A stretch of DNA of 64,000 bases, taken from Isoetes taiwanensis (taxonomy: Eukaryota; Streptophyta; Lycopodiopsida; Isoetales; Isoetaceae). How positions within the stretch are numbered: position 1 is the first letter of the stretch; every line of letters starts with the position of its first letter. The notes below the pieces were generated by a model, which made no database searches, was not told where the DNA came from, and was given only the letters and a program-made list of their open reading frames with translations. Shown here in pieces: positions 53,795-64,000 of this stretch. The translations under genes were made by a program, and so were the position numbers. Where the stretch lies: the NCBI GenBank assembly GCA_021234155.1, contig JAJEKV010000053.1, forward strand, positions 1,251,307 to 1,315,306, written 5' to 3'.

Positions 53795-54700
53795 TCTGCT
53801 TTTGATACAGTACCTTTAAGCTTCTTTGGCAGTGCTTGCAAGCATTTGGGGTTCCACAAGACCTTCAAAATGAGTTTATCGGCTCTATGAAAGGGTCTTT
53901 GCTAAATTTCCAGCATCGGGTACCCAAATCACTAGCAATATTGGAATACGTCAGGTTGCTCTCTATCTCCTACACTTTTTGGCTGAATGGCTTGATCACC
54001 ATGGCGGTGGCGACCCACATTTAGCACACTATATCATCAAGCAACTTATGTTTCACTTATGGTACATACTGCTGCTAGTATGCAATAACACTTACATGCT
54101 ATGTACATTTTTTGTGAGAGCACAGGCCTGCATGTTAATCTCCAAAAGACCAAGCCCTTGGTAGTTCAATCTTCTTGGCATATCCAACATTACACTATGA
54201 TAGCCACAAAGTTGAAATTGTAGATAGCTACGGGTATCTTGGTGTAGAGTTCTGTAAGAACACACTTTGGGAATAGTGTATTACCAAGCGTATGACTACT
54301 AGCTAGAGAGCACTCTATACAATGCAAAACAATTGTTTTCTCACAGAGATTCATGATTGGTCACTAAAGCCCAGAACCTGTTTTACTATATGGTTCTGAA
54401 GTATGGGGGCCTGCCATGTGCTAGTGCTCTGGGGAGCTTGGAACGGGTGCAAAGGTCCTTTCTTACTTACAGCCTAGGAGTCAAAACTATGGTGCCCTAT
54501 GCTATTCTTTTACAAGAGACAGATTTTTGGCCATTTTAATATTCTGCCATGAAGCGTCATCTTCACTATATCAGCAAGGTGCATCACATGAATGATGATA
54601 GATACCCTCTTCTCACGCTTTCCATGGCTGAATTTCCCCAGCATTTGAAATGATGTTGGAAAGATAATTGTAACTAGAAATGTGTGCCTGGTGATGCAGG
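53795..54700 (+). pseudogene. LINE reverse transcriptase, second part
   Basis: SAFDTVPLSFFGSACKHLGF continues the RT. Later frames give KVEIVDSYGYLGVEFCKNTL, ALYTMQNNCFLTEIHDWSLK and then ERVQRSFLTYSLGVKTMVPY. These are the thumb and post-RT blocks of L1 ORF2. Many frameshifts and stops. No poly(A) or zf-RVT end is seen, so the 3' end is probably lost. Confidence 0.75.
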
Positions 54701-57354
54701 GCATTAATCATGGATGTGGACGTGTGGAATAGGTAGGTTGTAGATGAATTTAAAGGGCTAAATATAATCATATCTACAGATGTCAAGGAATGCATGGTCA
54801 ATAGAATTGCATTTAAGTGTAGTGTGGATCTTATTATTAGATATTGCAAAGTCCATTTTAAATCCTCTTTCCCGTTGTGATGAATCCTTATATTATTTAT
54901 AGCCCATTTGCTTATACAGCCCAAGGTATGGCTGGTTGTGCTCTGTTAACCATTTACAAAATAGTATAGCAACCAAAACATGCCACATATCATATAAGAT
55001 AAACGTATATGCAATTGTAGTTTGTGATTGTCCCTTAATTGTTAGGTTCTATAGTATTTAATTTGTGGCTAGATTTATAACTCAATAGATGCTTATGTCA
55101 TTTGAACCTCTTATGTGATCTTAAATCCACATGCGAAGCTCAAATCCTTTAGGTTTGTCCACACACCAAGCTCAAATTCCTTAGGTATCACCCAACTTGT
55201 TTTTTAATATTGTTTTGGATATTGGATCAAAATGAATATTGCTATGACTTATATGACATAGCAACATATCTATATGGGCCGCATTGTTTTGCAAGATTAC
55301 ACCAATTTAGAATGCAACACGGAAGATCATCATGGGAAAATTGCATTGGATTAGAATATTTGAAATCTCCAACTATAACAATTGCCATCGCACCAATGGA
55401 AACATTGCACTGGATTCATATATTTAGAATTTCCAAGTAAAAGCTAAAGAATAGACTAGAATAGAGTGTAAATAAAGTTGACATCTATTCTACACCTTGC
55501 TCAACAATGGACTTAATAACATTGCTTTAATCCTTATTTGACATCAACACATTTGATAAATAGAATCAAGCACTCTACATGCAATATTTGAGCAAATAGT
55601 AAGCAACATGGGAAAGTCCTACATGGCTTACTTAATAAACAAACCAAAAGCTTATTTTACCAAGTGGGCAAATTGGTTCAAGGTTCCAGGATCAAAGCTT
55701 TCAACTTTCAATTAAAGCTTTTAAGCACTAAAAAGCCTAGCCAAATGACACGACTATTTAGACAATACAAATTGTAGAAGCAACACAGAAGAAATCAAAT
55801 GGACTTTGGCCTTTGATATAACATCATTAACTCCTTCAAATGCTAAATACTCATCAATTGAAGCTCAAATAGAGTGATGATAAAAAAATGTACAAAAAAT
55901 GTCAGTCATTGCCATAATCAGATATAGCTCTTACTATATAGCTAGCTACTCGTAAATAATCTGTTGAAGTTGCCTTTGTGAGATGAGGCATCTAGACTCC
56001 ATGAGCTTAGTGGTATGACATGCATTACAAAGTATGTTAATAGCCTACATGGCTTAGTTAATAAACAAACCAAAAGCTTATTTACAAAGTGGGCAAATTC
56101 GTTCAAGGTTCCAGAAATCAAAGCCTTCAACTTTCAATTAAAGCCTTCAAGCATTGTAGAGCCTAGTCAAATGACACAACTATTTAGACAACAAACTGTA
56201 GAAGCAATACAGAAGAAATGCAAATGGGCTTTGGCCTTTGATATAACATCAGTATCTCCTTCAAATGCTAAATACTCATCAATTGAAGCCCAAATAGGGT
56301 GATGACCAAAAATGTGTGAACAATGTCAGTCATTGCCTTTGTGAGATGCGACATCTAGACTTCATGAGCTTAATTGTATGACATGCATTACAAATTATGT
56401 TAATAACTCAATGATTAGCAACCTATCTAGTTAAATTCACATGACTCGATCTGCCATAAATAAGAAGTTTTTTTAATAAAAGAACATGTAACCCAGTTTC
56501 AATTATTTGTATGACTGGAATACCATTTTCTAATTTATTAAAATGAATTTATGTACTTTTAAACTTAACCTCCAAAAACAGCAGCAAATGCTAACAAATG
56601 CAACATTACTTTCACAATATCTCCAACAATAATAATTATTCTAAAACTGTCAATGAAGTTGTTCTACTTATAAGAATGGGTACCTGAAAGACCATTCTGG
56701 TTTGGACTTACAGAAAGAGGAGGGTAAACAATTCTCGTGTGTTCTATGACTGCTTGGAGCATTTATGGATAAAGCAAAATGGCATGGTGTATCAATGGGT
56801 TTGAGTATACCTAATTTATATGCATTCTTTTGATGATGAAGAATGTTCCATTTCCAATAGAAATATAAAGAGGAGAGGAAGATAAATCAAGTGGCAAATG
56901 AGCTACAATTGATCTGTAAAATGCCAGTTGAAGTCAAATATGGAGGGCTATATAAACACCTTCAGAATCAGTAATTTGAGCCATGTTAACTGAAGATTTT
57001 CTGTCCCCTCCTGTTAATGGTGATGTACTTATTTTTTTCAACGTCGCAGTCTATTGATATGTACAAAATGCAAAAGTTACTACATGTAAATTTCAGTTAA
57101 GCATTCTACTAATAATATAAGTTCGTAGTAAGAACTTACCTTCTAAGATACAAAAACGGCTTCTATAATTTAGAACTTGGTTGGAGTAGAACGGAACATT
57201 TCCAACATCTTTGATCATTTTTCATACATAAAGGATAATGAAGTCCTAATAGAAGAGAAAATCATAGTACAATATGCTATGGTTTAGTTTATGAGCATTG
57301 AGTAGTGTGAGGAGTTTGGTATATTATAAAATTTTGTCTCTCTTTTTGCATTAG
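54701..57354. other. AT-rich intergenic DNA with a segmental duplication
   Basis: No supported gene. Holds the duplicated units at 55608-56398. Confidence 0.4.
55608..56398. repeat. Direct duplication (units about 55608-56035 and 56036-56398)
   Basis: Both units contain acatggctta, aagtgggcaaatt, ggttcaaggttccag, caactttcaattaaagc and, downstream, gacatgcattacaaa in the same order. The second lacks about 60 bp. A 95-codon frame in unit 2 (56015-56302) is broken in unit 1, so I do not call a gene. Confidence 0.75.
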
Positions 57355-57970
57355 GCTCGGACATGCCCTGCACTGTTGAAGCTGTTGGTATGCTTTGGAA
57401 ATAAAAAGTTATTGTTGTTTCAAGCAAAGCCGCAAATGTTGGAGGGGTAAGAACCATCGAGTTTATTCGCCATGCTTTATGTTCTTGAGCCCATAAAAGT
57501 GGGAAATATTAAAAGAAGACAAAATACGTTTACAAATTGTGGATGTGAGAGTGGCTTATGTAGCCCACTGAATTTACATAGGTTGTTGTCAAAACCATCT
57601 TCTTGAGTTTTGCCATCTTATGTGCTTCACTCTTCATGAGTTGATGAGGGATGTCCATCAAAAGTTTGTCGCCATTGCAAATGCTTTTGGATATGGCAAG
57701 GGGCACCCAGAGTACTTGCCATCCCGCTTTTATTTAGTTTATTTGATTGGTTAAAGTGTCTATGTAGACAAAAATTTATAAACCTAAGTAATTGATGTGT
57801 CTAAGAATTTATATGAGCTACTAGTGCTAGCCAAAGATTACTATGTATGGCAATGAATGCAATTTGGCTCGTGTACTAATGAATCTTTTTGCAGGGCACT
57901 AGTTCATGGAGCAAATATAGTAGGCTTTATTCGTGTAGCACAAGCAATGTTGGATCAGGGATGTGCGTGA
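57355..57970 (+). pseudogene. Glutamate dehydrogenase-like gene fragment, C-terminal exons
   Basis: Exon A (57355-57446) after an AG reads SDMPCTVEAVGMLW, a TAA stop, then KVIVVSSKAANVGG before GTAAG. Exon B (about 57626-57727) reads LHELMRDVHQKFVAIANAFG and YGKGHPEYLPS. Exon C (57895-57970) after TTTTTGCAG reads ALVHGANIVGFIRVAQAMLD and QGCA before a stop. This matches the C-terminus of plant NADP-type, At1g51720-like glutamate dehydrogenases (MPCT-x-EA; AANxGGV; LxHGAxI...AQAMxDQGC). Introns are present, so it is a genomic fragment and not a retrocopy. The in-frame stop and missing upstream exons make it a pseudogene. Confidence 0.72.
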
Positions 57971-59200
57971 TAAGCATACAGATAAGCATGGCAAGCATTA
58001 CTTGTGCCTCACTTGGCTGATGCAATTTATGCTGCTCTTACATAAACAAATGCAAAAGGAAGTCCAGGTTAGTGTAGTCATTCTGGTACTTTACAGTGCC
58101 CTTTCTTATTAAAGTTTTCTGAAACATAAATGCTTGTTCAGAAATTGAAAGAAACATTTGATGTTCTATCGAGAGACAGAAAAGAATGGATATATTCCTT
58201 TCCAAATTCCACAGACATGATTTAGAGCTAGATCATTGCTTCTCTATTCTTACAGCAAATGTTGTAGAAGAACAACTCGTGGAGCTGAGAGACCTTAGAG
58301 ATAAAGAAGATGCTGCCCGACAACATGGACTGACATCATAGACTTCCGAGGAACCTACACAATATTGCAAGTGTCTCATAACACTTTTAAAATCTTTGAC
58401 AAATAACCCAGTTTGTTCTGAATGATAAACTAGAGCTACCTTAAACAAAGAGTAAACAACAAAACAACGCCAACAAAGAAGGGTCAAATGTACCACTAAA
58501 ATACCACTAACAAGCAATAGAATTTTAACCCTTAAAACATGCTCAAAACGTGCCAAAACAACTACACCAATTGAAACCAAACCTCCCCTGGTGCAACGAT
58601 GATAATGTTGTTGTCGAAGTCTTGAATGTTTTCGGAGTGCATATTCCACAATAGAGTCTGTCCCGCGTGCGCTGGATCATGATCGTCCCTCTTAGGCTCC
58701 GCGCCATCCAGCTCGAGGATTGTGCATTGATCGTTAAATTGTGGCCCATTCCTCGTTCATCTTGATGCATGCTTCCACATACAGGGACTCTTGTGAAGGT
58801 AGTACATGGCTCGCATCACGACAGTTGGATTCACTTCACAAAACAAGTATTTCCATTCTCTCCTCTATCAGACTTTTCCTTATGCTTCTGCCATCCTTGT
58901 TCCATACCGAACACCAAAGACCAATACATTACACTCAAACCCCAAAGTCTATGTGTCCAGCTGGATTCGAGTCCAAGAGGAGCTCAACATCTAAGGAGGA
59001 GTTAGTGATGCAAATGGGTACCATCACCTTCACAAAATGTCAATGTTTAAAAATAGCAATTTTGATTGATTGTTTCGTATGTTACCAAGTATCAAGTACT
59101 TTATTGTCTTGAAGTAGCAATTTGAATTGATTGTCAAAACATAACTTTCAACTATGATTTAAGCCACTTCACCCTCCGGCCATGGAGGGCAACCCTCCTT
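57971..59200. other. Possible exon and unassigned coding-like pieces
   Basis: After TTCTTACAG at about 58255 a short frame reads NVVEEQLVELRDLRDKEDAA to a stop at about 58340. It looks like an exon of an unknown protein. Frames around 58543-59000 on both strands are open but show no recognised domain. Confidence 0.3.
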
Positions 59201-59217
59201 GCGCAGCACCTTGTTAT

Positions 59218-59815
59218 ATTGAAGGTCGTTAATTTATTCCTCATCACATCATGAGTACTATTGCTATATCACATTCTACATATCACATGGAAAAAAAGGA
59301 ATGGTGCCATGTGTCGAGGCGCGATTGGAGAAAAGGACGAAATGCAATGTAATAGATTTTTACGGACCATGCAATTTTCAAGTTCTATTTATAGGATGCA
59401 ACATCTGCTCCCAGATTGTCTCAGTAAGTCTTTTGTCCAACTCTTTCCAACGGAATGCATTATAGAGGTAGCTTCTTCTTCCATAATACCTCCTAATACA
59501 TCTACGTTAATAACTACATACCAAAAACGTGTACATCTACATTGATAACTACACACTAAAAATGTGTACCTGGCAATTGGCAATGTTTTTTTATATTGAA
59601 GGACATCAATCTATTCCTCATCACATCATGAGTACTATTGCTAATAACTACACACCAAAAATGTGTACATCTACGTTGATAACTACACACTAAAAACGTG
59701 TACCTGGCAATTGGCAATGTTTTTTTTTATTGAAGGACATCAATTTATTCCTCATCACATCATGAGTACTATTACTAAGTATATCACATTCTACATATCA
59801 CATGGAAGCCAATCC
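59218..59815. repeat. Three-fold repeat with ttgaagg...cacatcatgagtacta units
   Basis: Units start at about 59218, 59597 and 59731 (ttgaaggacatcaatttatt, then cctcatcacatcatgagtac). The last two are separated by 134 bp with acactaaaaacgtgtacctg between them. Two of the units extend into a shared atatcacattctacatatca. Confidence 0.7.
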
Positions 59816-59934
59816 ACTACCTAGCCACGATTATCTAGTATATATGGCAGGCTTGTATTGATATATATCACATGAAAGCCAATCCACTACGTAGTATATA
59901 TGGCAGGTTTGAGGTTTCTACCACAGGACTGCTT

Positions 59935-60062
59935 GGTCATGCTTGAACCCCTGAACTCGGGGCAATAGATTTTAATGTCCTCATTACTAGACCGATGTTG
60001 GTCATACTTGAACCCGTGACCTCAGGTGTGGTAGTTTAAGGTTCTGCCAATAGACCAGGTGG
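59935..60062 (-). repeat. Two tRNA-related SINE-like units
   Basis: Minus strand: each unit ends in a box-B-like stretch, GGGTTCAAGTATGACC (60013-59998 region) and GGGGTTCAAGCATGACC. These are preceded by GGTCTATTGGCAGAACC (box-A-like) and CACCTGAGGTCACGGG in the first. Layout fits pol III promoters of tRNA-derived SINEs. A body and tail are not seen. Confidence 0.45.
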
Positions 60063-60383
60063 GTATCTGGCAATGTTGATGCTTGAGGTATATATCAAAT
60101 TGAAATATGTGTTACTATAGGGTTAATAAAAGGCTAGAATAACATTGTATGTGAAATTACCATTATTATACAATCTAAAACTATCACTTGCAATGTTGAG
60201 GGCTCTATAGAGAAACTATGGCCTTAAGTAACATGGACATCACATTGGCTCTCATATCTAAATTCAGTAATTCAACAAATGAAGTATATAAAAATGGTAA
60301 TTCTCTCAAGGACCATAATGTACTAGTATTCCTACCTATTTTAAACGACATTCTAACTATTGTTGAAAGGGCACAAATGGGGC

Positions 60384-61010
60384 CTTTTTTTATTTTGAAG
60401 AATGCAAAACAATTTATAGTAATAAGATAGACAAAATTTGATTTCTTGGTAGAGGCTTGCGGGAGGAGTCTGCAACCCTCTGAAGATGACATGACACTTA
60501 CGTTTCACACCGCCTACAACTAGAGCTCTGCAAATATTGAATGACCACTTCTTAAAGTGAGACCACTTCTTGCCTTGTAAAAGAACATCTTGCCTTGTAA
60601 AAAGAAGCTTGTACAGCTGACCAAATGTGGCAGAGATTGCCGCAAAACACAAAACAATGCTCTATTGTTTCAGGTGCAAGTTTACAGATTGGACAGAGAG
60701 GACTAACATTTGGCTTGAAGGAGCGAACTCAAACATTAATCCTCACTACCCTATGCACAACTTGCCACAGAAGAATTGAATGTTTTGGAATAATATTCTT
60801 GTCCCATACTCTAGACCAGACCAATGCATGCTTAGCTTCTAGAATTTGCAGCTGCCAGTGCGTCGACAGAGGCAGAGGAGTTTGCATGGTGAGCTGCCTA
60901 TAGCAAGTCCGAACATACCACACACCTTCATTGTCGAGGTTGGGCTGCAAGGGGATGTTATCTGCCACAACTTCCCATATAAAATAGTCCAACGAAGTCA
61001 GCCTGAAAGT
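60384..61010 (-). pseudogene. LINE 3' end with zf-RVT domain, second copy
   Basis: Minus frame 60992-60729 reads MDYFIWEVVADNIPLQPNLD and NEGVWYVRTCYRQL, then KHALVWSRVWDKNIIPKHSI and LLWQVVHRVVRINV. It continues in the next frame with SPLCPICKLAPETIEHCFVF, the zinc-binding motif. The upstream T-run at 60385-60391 is a short tail. Same domain as 5016-5710 but clearly diverged. Confidence 0.8.
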
Positions 61011-61786
61011 GTCTTAAAACTCTTGCCACAAATGGGGCTATTAAACAATGATGTTTGTTTTTTATTTCTATATAATGATGGGGCTATATAAATAGTGGCA
61101 TATAGGATTTTGTTTTTCATCTCAATGTGCTATTGAATGTATGCTAACTTCTATTTCAATAGTCTCCATTTGTGATTCATAATATAGAAGGAATCGTCTA
61201 AAATGATGGTTTTCGATTAAGTGATGAGCAAAATTGTCAACTAAGCCACATTTCACCTAAAGATTTAGGGTTTATCACAATGCACCAACTCTAGAATACA
61301 AATGTAATGTAACGATTTTTGTGAACCAAAGAATTTTCTGCTCTATGTTTGGAAATCAACCGCACATGTTGCACCATGATAAGCAATATCAAAATTAGAT
61401 ATGTCTAATATACTCTTAACACAAACAGTAATTTATGGAAAAATTATAATGTGGTTGTGCTTGCAACAAAATGGATTGCAGATCCTACTAGATAACATGC
61501 AAAAGATATTACGAAAGCTGAAATTCCTATGGTCATTTGAGGTATATCAAACAGATAGATACTGCAAAAGAATTGATGTATCAATAATAAATATTCAAGT
61601 TGCATTTATCTTTAAGTTGTACATGAGCATGATGCATGAGCATGTACAATGCTTTGAATGCATGCACATTGTAAAAATGCATGTAGATATCTACCAACAA
61701 ATATAAAGAGCATAAAAAGTAAAAAACATCCCTAAGCATTCAAGATGTGGATGTTAATGTAGTGCAAGATATAAAGAAGAGAGGGC

Positions 61787-61935
61787 TAATGCCCTGACCG
61801 AGGGTATTATGCAAAAGAAAAAATTGAGGGCCATTTTGTGTATGGCCAAAATGTCTCGGGCGGAGACATTTTGCCCATACACAAAATGGCCCTCAATTTT
61901 TTCTTTTGCATAATACCCGAGGGATCAGGGCGTTA
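61787..61935. repeat. Near-perfect fold-back (about 149 bp)
   Basis: Arms of about 70 bp start taatgccctgaccgagggta and end with the complement gagggatcagggcgtta, around a loop of about 5 bases near 61861. Only a few mismatches. A transcript would form a long hairpin like a miRNA or siRNA precursor. Confidence 0.85.
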
Positions 61936-62154
61936 ACAACGTGATCCGAGCGTTTATCTCAGATTCGGCGACGGATGCAGGCTCTGCAATAGCTACATCT
62001 CTTGTTTCTGTAAGAATAGCTTGGCAATGGCATAACATCCTAGGTTCTTACGCATTCAGATGCATGGGCCACAGTGTGTTATAGCTGATAACAAACTTTG
62101 ATCCAGCAGCTGAGATCTGATCTCAGCCTATAAACATGAGGATCACGTTGTTAA
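61933..62154. mobile_element. MITE with 15 bp terminal inverted repeats
   Basis: Left end ttaacaacgtgatcc, right end ggatcacgttgttaa, exactly complementary, with weaker pairing inwards (tttatctcagat / atctgatctcagcctataaa). 222 bp, no coding capacity. Its left end overlaps the fold-back by three bases. Confidence 0.75.
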
Positions 62155-62930
62155 GATGGTTATATCAATGTGCATTAGGAGAGATGATTCATCAGTAATT
62201 GTTAATGCAATAAGAGAAATCTACAGTGTGTTTGTGGATTTATAGTCAGAACATGATTCATGGCATGGTGAGGAACGTTTCTACATATCATAATGAATGT
62301 GCTTAATGATGTCTCCACTTCTTTTATCTATATGATTTGTGAAGCCAAGATGTGAAAGCCCTCCATTAAGTTGCTTTCATACACATGCATTAGAAAAAAG
62401 TCATTCAATAAAAAATAAGTATTTAAGTACAAAGATTGATTCCATCCAACTTAAGAAACTATGCTGAAATAAATAAAAATGCATATGGAACTGCTAAAAC
62501 TTTTAACCCAAGCCATTGTTGAACTTCATTGCAACTGCAAATTATTTATTTAATTCAATACTAATTACAAAAGCATTCTAAGCCATAGTTTTATTTAGCT
62601 CCACAGGAATTAGAAGAGGCAAACAATCAGTTTAACTATTTAGGAGAAATAGACTAGCTTATATAAAATATTATTATATGAAGTGGTGTCAGGCTTCTTC
62701 ATAGGAACATGAAAATTCCCATTTGCACCTAAAGGAAAAGCAGTATATGTTATAGGGTCTAGCATAAACAGAAGAAAGATAAGTTGTCCATAGTTGTCAT
62801 CGGGTTAAGCATAGCAAGACAAGTAGTTCAAAAAGGTCCATGGACGTGTTTATGGACATAGTATAGTAGTTGCAATTGTTACCACAAATGTATATGATTT
62901 TTTAATAATTTAATTGATTCATTAGCAATA

Positions 62931-62978
62931 GAATAGATTTTTTGACATCCATAGAGATCAATAGACCGTGGGACCCAT
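62931..62978 (-). repeat. Retroposon 3' tail: microsatellite, poly(A) and stem-loop
   Basis: Third member of the 3973-4028 / 8174-8224 set: gaatagattttttgacatcc, then agagatc and a partly complementary agaccgtggg. Confidence 0.4.
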
Positions 62979-63544
62979 ACAATGGGCTAGAACAACCCAA
63001 AGCATCACCAAACATAATGGAAACATTGCAAGGTTGGGCAAAACCCAGATGAAACTATGACTTGGCTTTTGAGACAGACAATCAAATCAAGTTTTACGTA
63101 CCACCGCAAAACACAAGAACAAATAGAAATAACAACATAAAGAATAGAATAGAATAGAATAGTAGAACATGGCTATACAAAAGCTGTCCAGGATTAGAAG
63201 GCCACTGTATGCCATGTATGCATGATTGTAAGTTGCCATAACTCAAATAGACTAAAGTAGTAACATGACTATAATAGTACAGTTGGTACTTAAACATAAT
63301 AGAATAGAATAGAATAGAATAGATTTTCTAGATTTTTTTTAAAGCAAAAGATAATGTTGCTATTGTCTATGATACATTTGAGAACCATAGCTGGCTAAAT
63401 AAAAAGGTTCCTTTAAAGAACATCTCAATAGCGTAATTGGATTCTTATAGCAATTGAATCAAAGCTTAAATAGAGGCATAGAAGGAGGTAACTAATTGAA
63501 CCTTAGTAATATTGCTAGCTTATCATTTACATGCTTTTAGTGTA

Positions 63545-63760
63545 TGCCCGATAATGCTGGGCACCTTAACTTACCCCTCTAATGTTGAAAATCCTTTATA
63601 GGTCCTCACCACATTTCCACTGCGTTTGTTGGTCATTAATAGTGTCTAAATGTAGCCCAACAATGGTGGGCTTGGTTACAAAAGTTGGATTATTACTGCA
63701 CGCTTTTCTCATTTCGGCTGAAACATTTACAAGCAAGCAAATTATGCCCAACGCTGGGCA
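63545..63760. repeat. Three small stem-loops with TGCCC...GGGCA arms
   Basis: tgcccgataatgctgggca, agcccaacaatggtgggct and tgcccaacgctgggca, about 110 and 90 bp apart. They may be parts of a decayed MITE-like repeat. Confidence 0.45.
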
Positions 63761-64000
63761 CAGTTACTAGTTTTTTCAATAAATTTGACCTCAAGCCCTT
63801 TTTCCACCGCATGGTCGTCTCATTTTCTGCCAATGACCTTTTGTAAGCTTTTTCTTCTGGCGGAAAGCCCCCTTGACAAAGTATGACATCAAATAACAGC
63901 CAATCGATTCTGCTTTTCTCCATGTTTTTTGGAAGCTCTCAAAATAGGACATTATGTAGATATTTTTTCATAATGTTTTAGAGTAATCAGTGATGAAATT

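Larger units (their letters stand above)
62155..64000. other. AT-rich intergenic DNA with small repeats
   Basis: No supported gene. Retroposon-like tail at 62931-62978, TAGAA microsatellites at about 63143-63162 and 63296-63322, and three small GCCC/GGGC stem-loops at 63545-63563, 63654-63672 and 63745-63760. Confidence 0.4.

Noticed and set aside
58233-58770. Minus-strand open frames near 58.2-58.8 kb as genes
   Set aside because: Two overlapping frames in different registers, no domain, no splice logic; treated as unassigned.

Overview
The window looks like a heavily repeat-laden piece of a large land-plant nuclear genome. The evidence is plant-type LTR retrotransposons with initiator-tRNA-Met primer sites, L1-type LINEs with zf-RVT tails, MITE-like inverted repeats, and a decayed intron-containing glutamate dehydrogenase fragment. 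A PAT/DIRS-type tyrosine-recombinase retroelement and an L1 with a CTD-type ORF1 hint at a seed-free plant (lycophyte, fern or bryophyte), but I cannot fix the taxon. No intact host gene is visible, and almost every coding region is broken by stops or frameshifts.

Layout. 1-3780: 3' part of a tyrosine-recombinase retroelement (RT, RNase H, YR, split direct repeat). 3781-8500: gene-poor DNA with a LINE tail, three long palindromes and retroposon tails. 8530-9003 and 50586-54700: one L1-type LINE whose endonuclease segment is inverted, and which was split by a huge nested insertion. 9004-50585: a chromodomain Ty3/gypsy element on the minus strand with target duplication CCTCC. It was itself invaded by four elements: a second Ty3/gypsy element (10535-21661, TSD TGTTA), a gag-only LTR element (23364-26223, TSD TGAAC), a Ty1/copia element (26349-31946, TSD TTGAT) and a 10.5 kb DNA transposon (33610-44111, TSD TAGT). 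Removing the transposon and one TAGT copy restores an open gag frame. 55-64 kb: AT-rich DNA with duplicated segments, a glutamate dehydrogenase pseudogene, SINE-like tRNA-related units, a LINE tail, a fold-back and a MITE.

The most unusual system is the outer chromovirus. Between its primer-binding site and gag it carries an extra gene whose product starts with the histone H3 tail ARTKQTAR and ends with a recognisable H3 histone fold, joined by a long charged linker. Lysine 9 of the tail is replaced by isoleucine, while the element's own integrase carries a chromodomain. A 2.16 kb inversion has since split this gene and the 5' LTR, which hides the structure at first sight. A second unidentified ORF, an Arg/Ser-rich gag extension and a family of about 73 bp hairpins accompany it. 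The 10.5 kb transposon is the second unusual object: a DUF8039-like region, a DUF7869-like putative DDE transposase, an unidentified multi-exon minus-strand gene, two duplicated small genes with TATA boxes, and a scattered GC-palindrome family.
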